From Candidatus Nitrosotenuis aquarius (GTDB lineage Archaea; Thermoproteota; Nitrososphaeria; Nitrososphaerales; Nitrosopumilaceae), in assembly GCF_002787055.1 (NCBI RefSeq), contig NZ_CP024808.1, forward strand, positions 372,001 through 436,000: 64,000 nucleotides of DNA, read 5' to 3'. The notes beneath the pieces are model-generated. The model searched no databases. It was not told the origin of the DNA and saw nothing but the letters and a program-made list of their open reading frames with translations. Below, in pieces: positions 27,768-36,918 of the stretch. The translations under genes were made by a program, and so were the position numbers. Positions within the stretch are counted from its first letter, which is position 1; each line of letters opens with the position of its first letter.

Positions 27768-28238
27768 ATGAAATCATTGCTAATTTTGGCAATAGTTGCG
27801 GCAATCTCGACAATTCCCATGTCCTTTGCGGATGAGGGAGTCCAGACAATAGATGCTGAAGGAGAGTCATTTGATGTCTCTTATAGCGTTGATGGAGAAT
27901 TGCTTGCAATAGCTATTGACCAGGAATCAACATCACTACTTGTTGGATTGGATGGCGTACGTGAATCTGAATTTACAATATCATTCCCATCGGAATTACT
28001 TGCAGCAGAAAATGCAAGTTTTGTGGTTCTGGTGGATGGATTGGAAACAGATTACACCATATCATACAATGATAACAATCCTACCATATCAGTGCAAATC
28101 CCAGAGGCAACCGAAGAAATTGAAATAATCGGAACAAGCGTTGTGCCGGAATTCCCGCTAGGTGTACTGGCAACAATGGGAGTGCTGTCTGCAGTTGTAC
28201 TGGTCTTTTCAAAGTCAAGACTTGCTATCTTCAAGTAG
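27768..28238 (+). CDS. Secreted protein with PEFG-CTERM-type sorting tail
   Basis: A 156-aa exported protein if started at the ATG 27768, which opens directly into a signal peptide (MKSLLILAIVAAISTIPMSF). The frame is open from TTG 27699 but the extra 23 residues are polar and would spoil the signal. The mature domain is a small acidic beta-sandwich. The C-terminus, VVPEFPLG followed by a hydrophobic helix and KSR, is the tripartite PEFG-CTERM signal of thaumarchaeal surface proteins, thought to be processed by an archaeosortase. Confidence 0.78.
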   Translation: MKSLLILAIVAAISTIPMSFADEGVQTIDAEGESFDVSYSVDGELLAIAIDQESTSLLVGLDGVRESEFTISFPSELLAAENASFVVLVDGLETDYTISYNDNNPTISVQIPEATEEIEIIGTSVVPEFPLGVLATMGVLSAVVLVFSKSRLAIFK

Positions 28239-29256
28239 TGATTTTATCTAATTTTTTTATTTTTGCAGCCTGCTTTATCTCTCGAGCAATTCGCCTTCCC
28301 ATGCTCATTGGGATGTCATATAGCAAGGTAGAGTATGGCGAGCCGTCCATGTAGATGTTGGTTCCAGCAACTATTCTTGCAGAAAATTCAAAGCTCCAGA
28401 ATTTTCCGTCTTGATCATATACTCCCTCTATACAGAATGGGCCGTTCATGCCTGGCTTTACCAGCCTTCTTGATGCGGACACAAATCTCTCACCCATCTG
28501 GTATACTTCATCTAGTAGCGATTCTCGCAACACCATCGGGCTATTGCCTATGACATTAAACGAGGAAATGTAATCCATTCCAAGTTGTTGTTGTGATGGG
28601 ATTCTTGCTAGACCCTCAATGTCTGATTCATGTCTTTTGTCAACACCAAAGAATTCCAGCTCGTTTTTGAGTGGAGAATAGAAAAACTGCAGATACGCCA
28701 ACACTCCCATGACATATTCTTGTATGTATAGGTCAGAGTCGCCCTTGATTAGGCCTTGTTTTACCAAGATGTTGCGCTTTTTGATGTAATCCTTCTCAGA
28801 GCTTGCTAAAAAGTAGCCCTTGCCGCCAGCTGCGCCGTGCCTTTTTGCTATTACTAGGCGCTTGATTTTCTTTGGGCTCGATACTGCCTGCGGGACATTA
28901 AGCTTGGATTCTATCATGAGTTGCTCCTTTAGCTTTCTGTCAGATTCCCATCTCAGAATCCACTTGTTGCCAAACACCGGAGTCGTGATGGACTCGATTT
29001 GTTTTGTCGACATTTGCGCAATCAGAGTACCGTGTGGAATCAATACTGCGTTGTTCTTGTTCAGTATGGTAGTGCATTTTTTGTCCAGTATTTCTTCAAA
29101 GGAATCAACCAAAATCATTTCATCAATAAAATCAAATCTTTTGTATAGTCGCTCTCTCTTTTTTTCCGACACTAGAATGGTCTTGAGGCCCTCATCCTTT
29201 GCTCCTTTGAGAACCTGTAGTGCACAGTGTGAGCCCAGGGTTGCTACAGAGACCAT
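28231..29256 (-). CDS. purP: FAICAR synthetase PurP
   Basis: ATP- and formate-dependent formylation of AICAR to FAICAR in archaeal purine synthesis, replacing the bacterial PurH transformylase. The 341-aa ATP-grasp protein shows SVATLGSHCALQ at the N-terminus, AKRHGAAGGKGYF, IQEYVMGV, GMDYISSFNVIGN and SFEFSARIVAGTN, all characteristic of PurP. The ATG start omits the short helix found before SVATLGSH in some relatives; eight upstream codons are open but contain no usual start. It overlaps the convergent 27768 gene by 8 nt. Confidence 0.95.
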   Translation of the reverse strand: MVSVATLGSHCALQVLKGAKDEGLKTILVSEKKRERLYKRFDFIDEMILVDSFEEILDKKCTTILNKNNAVLIPHGTLIAQMSTKQIESITTPVFGNKWILRWESDRKLKEQLMIESKLNVPQAVSSPKKIKRLVIAKRHGAAGGKGYFLASSEKDYIKKRNILVKQGLIKGDSDLYIQEYVMGVLAYLQFFYSPLKNELEFFGVDKRHESDIEGLARIPSQQQLGMDYISSFNVIGNSPMVLRESLLDEVYQMGERFVSASRRLVKPGMNGPFCIEGVYDQDGKFWSFEFSARIVAGTNIYMDGSPYSTLLYDIPMSMGRRIAREIKQAAKIKKLDKITT

Positions 29257-29279
29257 AATATTTTGGATAAATTCAGCCT

Positions 29280-29498
29280 TTATGAAAGTTCAGCTTGGGT
29301 CTTGGAGACAAAGGCAAAGACTTCGTCTATCAAATCCATGGTGAGGTCTTTTTTGAGATCCTCGGGGGTTGCCTTGAGAATAAAGTCAATCATGGTGGTA
29401 TTTTTTGGCATTGTATCTGGGTTTTTTGTATACATGGAATAAACCGAAATTGCATTAGATATTACAACTAGGAGTTTTTCTCTGTCAGATAAGACCAT
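29280..29498 (-). CDS. Conserved small hypothetical protein
   Basis: A 72-aa, mostly helical soluble protein (LSDREKLLVVISNAISVYSM at the start in two helices, then DLIDEVFAFVSKTQ). No motif is recognised. It lies between the membrane-bound regulator (7 bases upstream) and purP (23 bases downstream) on the same strand and may be cotranscribed with both. Confidence 0.6.
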   Translation of the reverse strand: MVLSDREKLLVVISNAISVYSMYTKNPDTMPKNTTMIDFILKATPEDLKKDLTMDLIDEVFAFVSKTQAELS

Positions 29499-29505
29499 GA
29501 TGATA

Positions 29506-30372
29506 TTATTGGGCCTGGTAATTTCTAGTCTTTTTCCGCCTAGAGGAGAGGATTCTCTCTATTATGAGGCCGATTATTCCCACAGACAGGGCAATTATTA
29601 TTGATAGATACAGGTCAGATATCGGCTCGCCAAGAATTGGAGTGTCTGGAGTCATGTAAGAAAATGTATCTCCATCCATCGGCATTGCCGGCGGTTCCGG
29701 GGAGGGAGATGTCTCCTGTGCAAAGTTCGCATACTCATCAGCTGTGTCTTGCGCCGGTACAGATTCAACACTCTCAAGTGATTCTGCACCAGTAGGTTCT
29801 GCCTGTTCTTGTACGGGGGCTGATTTCATTGCCATTTCCGGACTGGATGCAGTGAATGCCGATTCTGGCTGAGCATCCATTGCCAAATTACCCGAATTTG
29901 CACGCGCATTACTAATTGCGATTCGATTGTTTTGCTGGATGAACTGCGATGAAAACCATGCTGCAAGAGATACACCTCCGATTGTTGCGAATCGGTATAT
30001 TCGATTAAACGAGTTGAACAACGACTTGGATGTCTTTGCCTTTTCTGTCATGCCAGACGGCAGTATTACTATGGCGAACTTATCGACGGTATAGTATTTC
30101 ATGTCGTGCGATTTTGTGTTTTTTCCAGTCTGTGATATTTTGACTACGTTTGCATCCTGCATTTTTTTTAGATGGTACATCACAAGTGGAAGTGAAATCT
30201 CTGTTTTTTGCGCAATTTGGTTTGCAGTCATTTCCTCGTTGAACAATAATTTTAGAATGGCACGCGACGAGTCGGAGCTGAGCAATTCCCCTACCGCTTT
30301 GATACGATCATCATCAGTAGATAGAATCTCTATTTTGTCGTTAATTCCCATTGGATCTTCCGAGTCGCCCAT
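29506..30372 (-). CDS. Membrane-anchored winged-helix regulator
   Basis: A 288-aa protein. About residues 20-105 form an ArsR-like winged helix (SSDSSRAILKLLF, MTANQIAQKTEISLPLVMYHLKKMQ in two parts). A first hydrophobic stretch is at about 132-150, followed by a Pro/Ser/Glu-rich linker and a C-terminal helix (about 255-275) and basic tail. DNA-binding regulators held at the membrane are frequent in thaumarchaea and suggest direct sensing of envelope conditions. It is divergent from the SIMPL gene. Confidence 0.82.
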   Translation of the reverse strand: MGDSEDPMGINDKIEILSTDDDRIKAVGELLSSDSSRAILKLLFNEEMTANQIAQKTEISLPLVMYHLKKMQDANVVKISQTGKNTKSHDMKYYTVDKFAIVILPSGMTEKAKTSKSLFNSFNRIYRFATIGGVSLAAWFSSQFIQQNNRIAISNARANSGNLAMDAQPESAFTASSPEMAMKSAPVQEQAEPTGAESLESVESVPAQDTADEYANFAQETSPSPEPPAMPMDGDTFSYMTPDTPILGEPISDLYLSIIIALSVGIIGLIIERILSSRRKKTRNYQAQ

Positions 30373-30424
30373 GATTCAATGACGCTTGCTCAAATAGATA
30401 TTAAAATTTTCGATTCAATTCTAT

Positions 30425-30437
30425 TTTAATCAAAGGT
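30425..30437 (+). promoter_or_regulatory. Shared promoter element before the SIMPL gene
   Basis: TTTAATCAAAGGT followed by AATAAG, 27 bases before the ATG at 30465. It matches the element before 27667 in all 13 positions and in spacing. AAAGGTAATA may serve as BRE plus TATA box. Confidence 0.55.
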
Positions 30438-30464
30438 AATAAGCAAACCATCCTACTATACTCC

Positions 30465-31241
30465 ATGAACAAAGCAATCACAGTCGCAGCCGCGATAGGA
30501 GTTGTTCTTGCATTAGGATTCTCGCTAGGAGCAATCCCAACAGGTCTTGATGCACAGGCACAAACAGAGCCAACTCCGTTTCCTTCACGGGAAAAAACAA
30601 TCTCAGTGACGGGACAAGCAAACACCTTTGTTGAACCAGACAGACTCAACATCCGCTTTGGAGTAGAGGTACAAAAGCCAACTGCCAAAGAAGCACTGGA
30701 TGAAAACAGTGAGCAGATGAACAAGGTAATTGAGGCAATCAAAGCAGCTGGAATAAACGATGACGAAATAACCACATCCCAGTTCTCAATTTACCCAGTC
30801 TACGAGTCATATCAGGAAAAAGAGACAGGCATCTACAAGCAAAGACTCACAGGCTACAGCGTATCTAACATCATCCAGGTCAAGACCCCAAAACTGGACT
30901 TGGTCTCTGAAATAATTGATGCTGCAGTAGATTCTGGAGTAAACCGAGTAGATAGTGTCTGGTTCTCTTTGTCTGAGAAGAAGCAACAGCAAGTCAGCGA
31001 TGATCTGCTAGCAGAGGCAATCACAAACGCAAGATCCAAGGCAGAAAAGGCACTTGTTCCACTGGACTACCAAATAGTCGGAGTCAAGTATGTCAGCCTA
31101 GATGGGGGATACTATCCACCACCGATGCCATACTATGGAGCAATGGACTTTGCAATGGAAAAATCTGCAACTCCAATCTTCTCGTCTGACCAACAGGTAA
31201 CAGCATCCGCAACCGTCGTCTTCCTAATTGGAAGCAACTAA
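30465..31241 (+). CDS. Secreted SIMPL (DUF541) domain protein
   Basis: A 258-aa exported protein with a signal peptide (about residues 1-26) and a SIMPL/DUF541 domain. The opening ISVTGQANTFVEPDRLNIRFGVE, the middle GYSVSNIIQV and the end QQVTASATVVFLI follow the family. Function of the family outside the cell is poorly defined (oral-cavity and stress-related proteins in bacteria). Its last 18 bases overlap the convergent histidine kinase gene. Confidence 0.85.
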   Translation: MNKAITVAAAIGVVLALGFSLGAIPTGLDAQAQTEPTPFPSREKTISVTGQANTFVEPDRLNIRFGVEVQKPTAKEALDENSEQMNKVIEAIKAAGINDDEITTSQFSIYPVYESYQEKETGIYKQRLTGYSVSNIIQVKTPKLDLVSEIIDAAVDSGVNRVDSVWFSLSEKKQQQVSDDLLAEAITNARSKAEKALVPLDYQIVGVKYVSLDGGYYPPPMPYYGAMDFAMEKSATPIFSSDQQVTASATVVFLIGSN

Positions 31242-32162
31242 TTTTTCTATTTTTTTAGATACAAACTGTTTTGGCAAAATTATTGTGAACGTGGTTCCTT
31301 GGTTTTCTCTGCTTGTGGCGGAAATTAGGCCCCCGTGTTGTTCTATGATTTTTTTGCAGCTGGCAAGGCCTAGACCTGTCCCTGTCTGTTTTGTGGTAAA
31401 TAGCGGCTCAAAGATTTTTGGCAAAATGTTTTCTGGAATGCCGCATCCAGTATCCGATACTTGAATCACCACGTCATTTGGTGTATCAGACAATACTATT
31501 TTGATCGTGCCTGTACCAGACATTGCCTGAATTGAATTCATAATCAGATTTGCCAAAACTATCTCTATTTTTGTCTGATCACAAATACAATAAACAAATG
31601 TTGTTGGCAGAATTACCTCAACGTCATCCGGCCTGACAATTTTTTCTAATGCTGAATTTATTATATCGTTGAGCAGATATTTTTGGAATTTCATTTGAGT
31701 CGGCCTAACAAAATCCAGAACATCTTCTATTTGGTGCGATATTCTATCTATTGCGCGCCTGAGTCTTCCATAATAGATAATTTTTTCTTCAATGTGTAAA
31801 ACCTGTTTTGATTCCATGATTTCTACGGTGTTTTTGATTACTGATAGTGGGTTTCTCAGATCATGTGCAAGTCTTGCAGCTAATTCTCCTATTGCTCGCA
31901 GTCGCTCTGATTTTTCACCAATTTTAGTGTCGATTCTCTCAATTGGTGCGATGTATCCACAGACTAGGCCTGCATTGGTGTAATGATTTTTGATTGCCTC
32001 TTGACTTGGTGCCTCCAAAATGCAACACATCTCCTCGGTTTTATGAACATAGAACATCTCTATTGTGCTGACACCGAATTCGTCGATTTCATTATTTACA
32101 GTGTCAATTATTCTATCTAGGCCTATCTCTACGACTCTATGTCGTGCAATAAATTCTGGCAC
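31224..32162 (-). CDS. Histidine kinase with N-terminal DUF4242-like domain
   Basis: A 312-aa soluble sensor kinase. Residues 1-78 resemble DUF4242, a small ferredoxin-like domain seen in nickel-binding proteins (TIEMFYVHKTEEMCCILEAPSQEAIKNH in two parts). Then come HisKA with phosphoacceptor H100 in AHDLRNPLSV, and HATPase_c with N box NLIMNSIQAM, DTGCGIP, and GTGLGLASC. No transmembrane segment is present, so it probably senses a cytoplasmic signal, perhaps a metal bound by the conserved Cys/His residues. The start is GTG. Confidence 0.88.
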   Translation of the reverse strand: MPEFIARHRVVEIGLDRIIDTVNNEIDEFGVSTIEMFYVHKTEEMCCILEAPSQEAIKNHYTNAGLVCGYIAPIERIDTKIGEKSERLRAIGELAARLAHDLRNPLSVIKNTVEIMESKQVLHIEEKIIYYGRLRRAIDRISHQIEDVLDFVRPTQMKFQKYLLNDIINSALEKIVRPDDVEVILPTTFVYCICDQTKIEIVLANLIMNSIQAMSGTGTIKIVLSDTPNDVVIQVSDTGCGIPENILPKIFEPLFTTKQTGTGLGLASCKKIIEQHGGLISATSRENQGTTFTIILPKQFVSKKIEKLVASN

Positions 32163-32252
32163 GCCTAGACTTGAATATTATATGATATGAAAACTATGAT
32201 ATCTGATTCAAACATACAAGTAGGAATCCGGGATGATATTCATACAGGAATA

Positions 32253-32633
32253 CTAATCATTGAAGAGTTTTTCATATTGCGACAGCTCCTCGATTGCGCT
32301 AATCTTCCCTCTTGTAATGTGCATTAGGCGTTTTTTGTAGGATAGATCAATTCGGGTTCGTCGTTCTAGTTGCTCTATTATTTTTTTTGTCATATATCTT
32401 CCCTTTCTATCAGAATCAAACAGCAAAATCAAGTTTTTGTGTGATGAAACAGAATCTGCAAATTTTGTCAGACCGCCAAATCTATGAAATTCCAATATTT
32501 TTTGCTGGTAACCTAGGTTTTTTAGTGCTGCCGAGTCGCGTTTTCCCTCCACCACTATGACACTTTCAGAAGCCAAATTCAGGGACACAATAAAGTCACG
32601 CAGTTCAGAAATCTCATCATATGAAATCTCCAC
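32253..32633 (-). CDS. Small Toprim-domain protein
   Basis: A 126-aa protein consisting of one Toprim fold. The acidic motif VVEGKRD (about residues 27-33) and LFDSDRKGR (about 70-78) supply the Glu and Asp-x-Asp metal ligands. Single Toprim proteins of this size include RNase M5-like and archaeal orphans; substrate is unknown. Its beginning overlaps the 32579 reading frame by 55 nt, so one of the two boundaries may be shorter in reality. Confidence 0.8.
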   Translation of the reverse strand: MEISYDEISELRDFIVSLNLASESVIVVEGKRDSAALKNLGYQQKILEFHRFGGLTKFADSVSSHKNLILLFDSDRKGRYMTKKIIEQLERRTRIDLSYKKRLMHITRGKISAIEELSQYEKLFND

Positions 32634-32896
32634 AATTCTGCAAATATCTCATCGGCTAATTTGCCTTTGAGCAAATGATCATGACAAAAAGATGGATAAA
32701 TTCTCTGCATGCACGCGTAAAATCTGGATCTTTTGTACGCAAGTGTTTTAATAATTTCTGAGTATTCTCCATTAAGAATCCCCCAAAGGTGAACAATCAG
32801 GTTCACTGTGCCAGCAAAGGACTTGTGGAGTGTTTTTTTTTTTGCTCCACAGGTCACTTTTTGCTGAAATTGTTTGTTCGTTTTGATTTTGCACAC
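32579..32896 (-). CDS. Possible small protein upstream of the Toprim gene
   Basis: A 105-aa frame from GTG 32896 with a biased, protein-like composition (KTLAYKRSRFYACMQRIYPSF, then LLKGKLADEIFAELWRFHM, shown in parts). No family is recognised. It overlaps the Toprim gene by 55 nt in another frame, and its first 25 residues contain an A/T-rich stretch, so it could begin later. Kept as a candidate because nothing else explains 32634-32896. Confidence 0.4.
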   Translation of the reverse strand: MCKIKTNKQFQQKVTCGAKKKTLHKSFAGTVNLIVHLWGILNGEYSEIIKTLAYKRSRFYACMQRIYPSFCHDHLLKGKLADEIFAELWRFHMMRFLNCVTLLCP

Positions 32897-32927
32897 AGAT
32901 TAATCATTATTTTGTATTGGAAAAATT

Positions 32928-33647
32928 ATGGCAAAGACCCAGCAGTATTTGGATTATTTTGTGGATTTGGCGCATCTGGCGTCTAAAATCCAGTCATATC
33001 TAATAGAGAGGCATTTTGAGGTGGGGTTTTCTTCTGAGAAAGGCTATTTCATCCAGGCATCAAAGCGAGGGGCACTACGAACTACAACAGGAACTAGGAG
33101 AAGTATTGACATTACCATAAAAGGAGTCCCAGATGATTTTGAGATAAAAATCTCCAGCGGTGAGTGGGGAAATAATCTGCTAGTGTCTGCACCATTATTT
33201 GTCGTTCCTGTGGTCGGAATTGCTGCAACTGCCGCACGAGTATATACTGCTAAAAAGCTAGAATCAGACTTGTGGAAATACATCAAATCCGAGGTGGAAT
33301 CATTACGAAACACAATGCAGTCCCAAAAGAAAAGTGTGCAGACCCAGTACGACTGTGATTATATTGAAGGCTATCCAGGATGGCAGAGCGTCGTTGGCGG
33401 CAAGCTAATCATTGAACAAAGCAATGGCAGGGAAAGACTGGTCTTTGAGGCACCAGACGGCGAGCAAATAACAATCCCATCTACAAAAATCCTCAAGGCA
33501 TCCGTCGTATTAGGCAGAAAAGGACTGGGGCAAAACGACCAACTGCTAGAAATCACATGTACCGACAGGGATGGAAGCCAGATTCACCCTATCTTTAATC
33601 TGCAAAACGGTTCAATACTGAAAATTCTAGTCCAGATGAATCGCTAG
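32928..33647 (+). CDS. Conserved hypothetical protein, 239 aa
   Basis: A soluble or peripherally membrane-bound protein. About residues 78-105 (LLVSAPLFVVPVVGIAATAA) are hydrophobic and could insert. The N-terminal part has a beta-rich ITIKGVPDDFEIKISSGEWG segment, and the C-terminal 90 residues form a second beta-rich domain. No family is recognised. It is convergent with the 33644 gene, overlapping by 4 nt. Confidence 0.65.
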   Translation: MAKTQQYLDYFVDLAHLASKIQSYLIERHFEVGFSSEKGYFIQASKRGALRTTTGTRRSIDITIKGVPDDFEIKISSGEWGNNLLVSAPLFVVPVVGIAATAARVYTAKKLESDLWKYIKSEVESLRNTMQSQKKSVQTQYDCDYIEGYPGWQSVVGGKLIIEQSNGRERLVFEAPDGEQITIPSTKILKASVVLGRKGLGQNDQLLEITCTDRDGSQIHPIFNLQNGSILKILVQMNR

Positions 33648-34024
33648 AATGGATCTCGCTTTATGTAATCGTCTTGAGCGGATTTTATTTTCTGTTCGTA
33701 TGCAATGTCGTATGTGATGTCGACTAGCTCGGCCTTGCTTGTAATAGGAGTTATGGTTTCGTCTTGCTCTAGTGTTATGTCTGCTTGCAGATTCAGCAAT
33801 GTGTCTATGCTGTCGGCTAGAATCATGCGCACTTCTTTGATATAGTCAACAATGTCCTCATTTGCGCTCATAGTAATACTGTCCAAGATTTGTCTAATTA
33901 ATTTTTCAAGTGTTCGCTCCAAACACTCAGGCTCAAATTCATGGATTTTGTTTGGTTTTTGCAAACAGACTAGGGCTTTAGCCCATCCTGATAATAACAG
34001 CAAGCATGCACTATACCAGAGCAA
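33644..34024 (-). CDS. Hypothetical protein, start uncertain
   Basis: The open frame encodes 126 aa. The first 25 residues (MLWYSACLLLLSGWAKALVCL) look unlike the helical, acidic remainder, so the true start may be the ATG at residue 52 (MSANEDIVDYIKEV) or a codon near residue 28. The rest is helical with no recognised motif. Real gene likely; length uncertain. Confidence 0.5.
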   Translation of the reverse strand: MLWYSACLLLLSGWAKALVCLQKPNKIHEFEPECLERTLEKLIRQILDSITMSANEDIVDYIKEVRMILADSIDTLLNLQADITLEQDETITPITSKAELVDITYDIAYEQKIKSAQDDYIKRDPF

Positions 34025-34183
34025 GCCCTAGTGGAATCTGCTCATTTTATGTAATAACAGTAAAAAACACGACTAGAATTTTTGGGATTTTACTTACTAG
34101 AAAAAACAAGGTCCTGTTCTCGCACCAGGTGTTTGACGACACATATCGTACAACCTACATCATACAAAAAAGAGATAGAAAAA

Positions 34184-35536
34184 TTGCAATCTGCTAAAAA
34201 AATTCTGATTTTGGGTGGCGGATTTGCAGGAATCTCAGTGTTACAGGAATTAGAGTCTAGCTTCAAGCACAATGACAATGTCCAAATCACTCTGGTAAAT
34301 GAAGACAATTTCTTTTTGTTCACGCCAATGCTGCCGGAGTTGGCATCTGGCATGATTAGGCCTAGCGCAATCTCAATTCCATTGCGAATGGTCTGCAAGA
34401 AAACCGAATTCATCCAGGCCAAAGTATCATCAATTGATCTGAAGAGTAAGCTTGTGGCCATCACTAGGCCGTTTGATGGGATGGTCAAGGTGCTATCTTA
34501 TGATTATTTGGTGATTGCTATGGGGGGCACAACCAACTTCTTTGGCAACAAAAAAATCGAAAAGCATGCATTCACAATCAAAACAATACAGGATGCAATA
34601 GGAATCAAAACTCATTTGATCCACATGCTGGAAATTGCAGACACTGAAAAAAATCCAGCACTACAGGAAAAATTGCTGACAGTGGTGGTGGTGGGTGCAG
34701 GCTTTGCAGGAGTTGAAACGATTGGGGAGCTAAACGACTTTGTGCGCGATTCCGTCAAATCATACTATCACAATATCAATCCAGAAAACATCAGGATGAT
34801 TTTGGTTTCTGCCAAGGATACCATACTGCCGGAGCTTGGAGAGGAATTGGGCAAAAAGGCATACGAGTCACTGCAAAAGGCAGGAATTAGAATCATACCA
34901 AATACAAAAGCGGTGGATGCAGGCGAGGATTTTGTATTTTTGGGAAATGGTGAGACCATACCATGCGATACTATGATCTGGACTGCCGGCGTCACAATAG
35001 ACTCCGTCATAACAGATTTGGACTGCGAGCACAAGTCAGGCAGAATTGCAGTGGACCAGTACCTCAAGCTTGCTAACGACGATACCGTGTTTGCCCTAGG
35101 AGACTGTGCAGCAATTACTGATACAAAGACCGGAGGGTTGTATCCACCCACTGCCCAGCATGCACTAAGGCAAAGCAAAATAGTGTCACACAATCTAAAA
35201 TCAACGATTCTTGGCAAGGTAGACCTCAAGCCGTTTAACTTTGAAAGCAAGGGCATGATGGCAATAATAGGAAAACGGGATGGAATTGCAAAGATCTCAG
35301 GTTATTCCCTGACCGGACTGCCTGCATGGTTGATTTGGAAAACATACTATCTAATGATGCTCCCGACATTTGAGAAAAAGCTCAAAGTTGCAATGGATTG
35401 GACTGTAAATTCGCTGTTTACGCGAGACATAACACTGGTCCGCAAAATAAAGAGAAAGAGCGTAAACCACCTAGACGGAATAGAAAGCCTTGATCAAGTA
35501 TTGTTTAGATCAGAGGCGCAGGCCAAGACAAATTGA
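34184..35536 (+). CDS. Type II NADH dehydrogenase (NDH-2-like flavoprotein)
   Basis: A membrane-peripheral FAD enzyme that passes electrons from NAD(P)H to quinone. The FAD-binding Rossmann motif ILILGGGFAGISVL opens the protein, the second dinucleotide site is VVVVGAGFAGVE, and the C-terminal FAD motif is FALGDCAA followed by TAQHALRQ. The frame is open from TTG 34082 (484 aa), but those first 34 residues lack any family resemblance; TTG 34184 gives 450 aa and a normal beginning. Quinone selectivity cannot be read from sequence. Confidence 0.92.
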   Translation: MQSAKKILILGGGFAGISVLQELESSFKHNDNVQITLVNEDNFFLFTPMLPELASGMIRPSAISIPLRMVCKKTEFIQAKVSSIDLKSKLVAITRPFDGMVKVLSYDYLVIAMGGTTNFFGNKKIEKHAFTIKTIQDAIGIKTHLIHMLEIADTEKNPALQEKLLTVVVVGAGFAGVETIGELNDFVRDSVKSYYHNINPENIRMILVSAKDTILPELGEELGKKAYESLQKAGIRIIPNTKAVDAGEDFVFLGNGETIPCDTMIWTAGVTIDSVITDLDCEHKSGRIAVDQYLKLANDDTVFALGDCAAITDTKTGGLYPPTAQHALRQSKIVSHNLKSTILGKVDLKPFNFESKGMMAIIGKRDGIAKISGYSLTGLPAWLIWKTYYLMMLPTFEKKLKVAMDWTVNSLFTRDITLVRKIKRKSVNHLDGIESLDQVLFRSEAQAKTN

Positions 35537-35599
35537 GCATATTGGACGCAAAAGCGAATTTTTCATTAAAATAAATACCGAATCCCAAGCAAACATACC

Positions 35600-36910
35600 A
35601 TGATAGGAACAGACCTAGAGAAATGGCGCAGAACTCATTATTCTAACCAATTATCTGCCAAGCTTGAAAACACTGATGTTACAGTAATGGGCTGGGTCTT
35701 ATCAGTTCGAGGTCACGGCAATATTTCATTTATGGCACTAAAAGACAAAGAGGGCGAAATCCAGATAGTTGCAAAGGCCGGAAGCTGTCCTGATGATGTG
35801 CGAGAAAAAATCTCACATCTTAAGGCTCACTCGTCAGTTGGAGTACTAGGTACGATAAAGCCGTCTGAAAAGGCGCCAAACGGAGTAGAGATAATACCCA
35901 AAGAACTCAAGGTATTTTCCGAAGTGGAAAAGATTCCACCATTTGAGCCATACGCAAAAACTGTCAAAAACATCGACACCAGGCTGGAAATTCGACCAAT
36001 TGATCTGAAAAGAAAGCCACTGCAACATGTATTCAAGGCGCGAAGCCTGGTTCTCAAATCAATTAGGGATTATTTTTATGAGAAAGGATTTTTGGAAATC
36101 AACACGCCAAAAATGATTGCAACTGCAACAGAGGGCGGAGCTGCACTGTTTCCGATATTTTACTATAACAAAGAGGCGTTTTTGGCCCAGTCCCCCCAGT
36201 TGTACAAAGAGCAGCTAACTATGAGCTTTGAAAAAGTGTTTGAGATTGCACCGATATTTAGGGCGGAGCCGTCCAGAACTAATCGACATCTCTCAGAGGC
36301 AATCTCAATAGACCTAGAAGAGGCATATGTAGACTATAACGACATAATGCAGAGAATAGAGGATTTGATTAAAGCCTCAATTAGAACAGTATCTGAATAT
36401 GCCAAGAACAACCCTGAATCCGAATTTGTCGTGCCGGAATTGCCAGACAAAATCCCGCAATACACATACGCAGAACTAGTCGATAAAATGCAAAAAGTAG
36501 GCGCAAAGACAGAATGGGGCGATGACTTGTACCCATCAAATCTTAAAAAAATCGGCCTGGGTGGATTTTACTTTATCAAGGATTGGCCTACTGGACCCAA
36601 GCCATTCTATGTCAAGATAAACAAATTAGACCCGAAAATATCTGAATCCTTTGACCTGATGTTTGGCGATTTGGAATTATCCTCTGGCAGCACTAGGGTT
36701 GAGAAAAAGGCAGAGCTTGAAGAGCGAATGAAGAACAAAGGACTCAAAGTGGATGCCTTTGAGTATCACCTTCGGGCGTTTGATTATGGAGTTCCGCCAC
36801 ACGCAGGCTGTGGAATAGGCCTAGAAAGACTAATCATGGCTCTGACTGGAACTGAAAACATAAGAGACACCACACTATACCCAAGAGACGTAGACAGGCT
36901 AACGCCTTAG
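35600..36910 (+). CDS. aspS: Aspartyl-tRNA synthetase, probably non-discriminating
   Basis: Charges tRNA-Asp, and probably also tRNA-Asn, with aspartate. The 436-aa archaeal-type class IIb enzyme has the N-terminal OB fold (VTVMGWVLSVRGHG), motif 2 (IFRAEPSRTNRHL) and motif 3 (GCGIGLERLIM). At the two positions known to govern tRNA-Asn rejection in archaeal AspRS (Trp26 and Lys85 of Thermococcus kodakarensis) this protein has Leu34 and Pro93. The gatCAB genes follow directly, supporting the indirect Asn-tRNA route. The ATG at 35600 is well placed. Confidence 0.95.
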   Translation: MIGTDLEKWRRTHYSNQLSAKLENTDVTVMGWVLSVRGHGNISFMALKDKEGEIQIVAKAGSCPDDVREKISHLKAHSSVGVLGTIKPSEKAPNGVEIIPKELKVFSEVEKIPPFEPYAKTVKNIDTRLEIRPIDLKRKPLQHVFKARSLVLKSIRDYFYEKGFLEINTPKMIATATEGGAALFPIFYYNKEAFLAQSPQLYKEQLTMSFEKVFEIAPIFRAEPSRTNRHLSEAISIDLEEAYVDYNDIMQRIEDLIKASIRTVSEYAKNNPESEFVVPELPDKIPQYTYAELVDKMQKVGAKTEWGDDLYPSNLKKIGLGGFYFIKDWPTGPKPFYVKINKLDPKISESFDLMFGDLELSSGSTRVEKKAELEERMKNKGLKVDAFEYHLRAFDYGVPPHAGCGIGLERLIMALTGTENIRDTTLYPRDVDRLTP

Positions 36911-36918
36911 GTGAAACC

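Noticed and set aside
32192-32308. 39-aa plus-strand frame between the histidine kinase and the Toprim gene
   Set aside because: Largely antisense to the Toprim gene end; no independent evidence.
34006-34197. 63-aa open frame before the NDH-2 gene (with VFDDTYRTTYIIQKRDRK)
   Set aside because: Composition is protein-like but it overlaps the NDH-2 start and the opposite 33644 frame, and no family or promoter supports it clearly. Worth an ortholog check.
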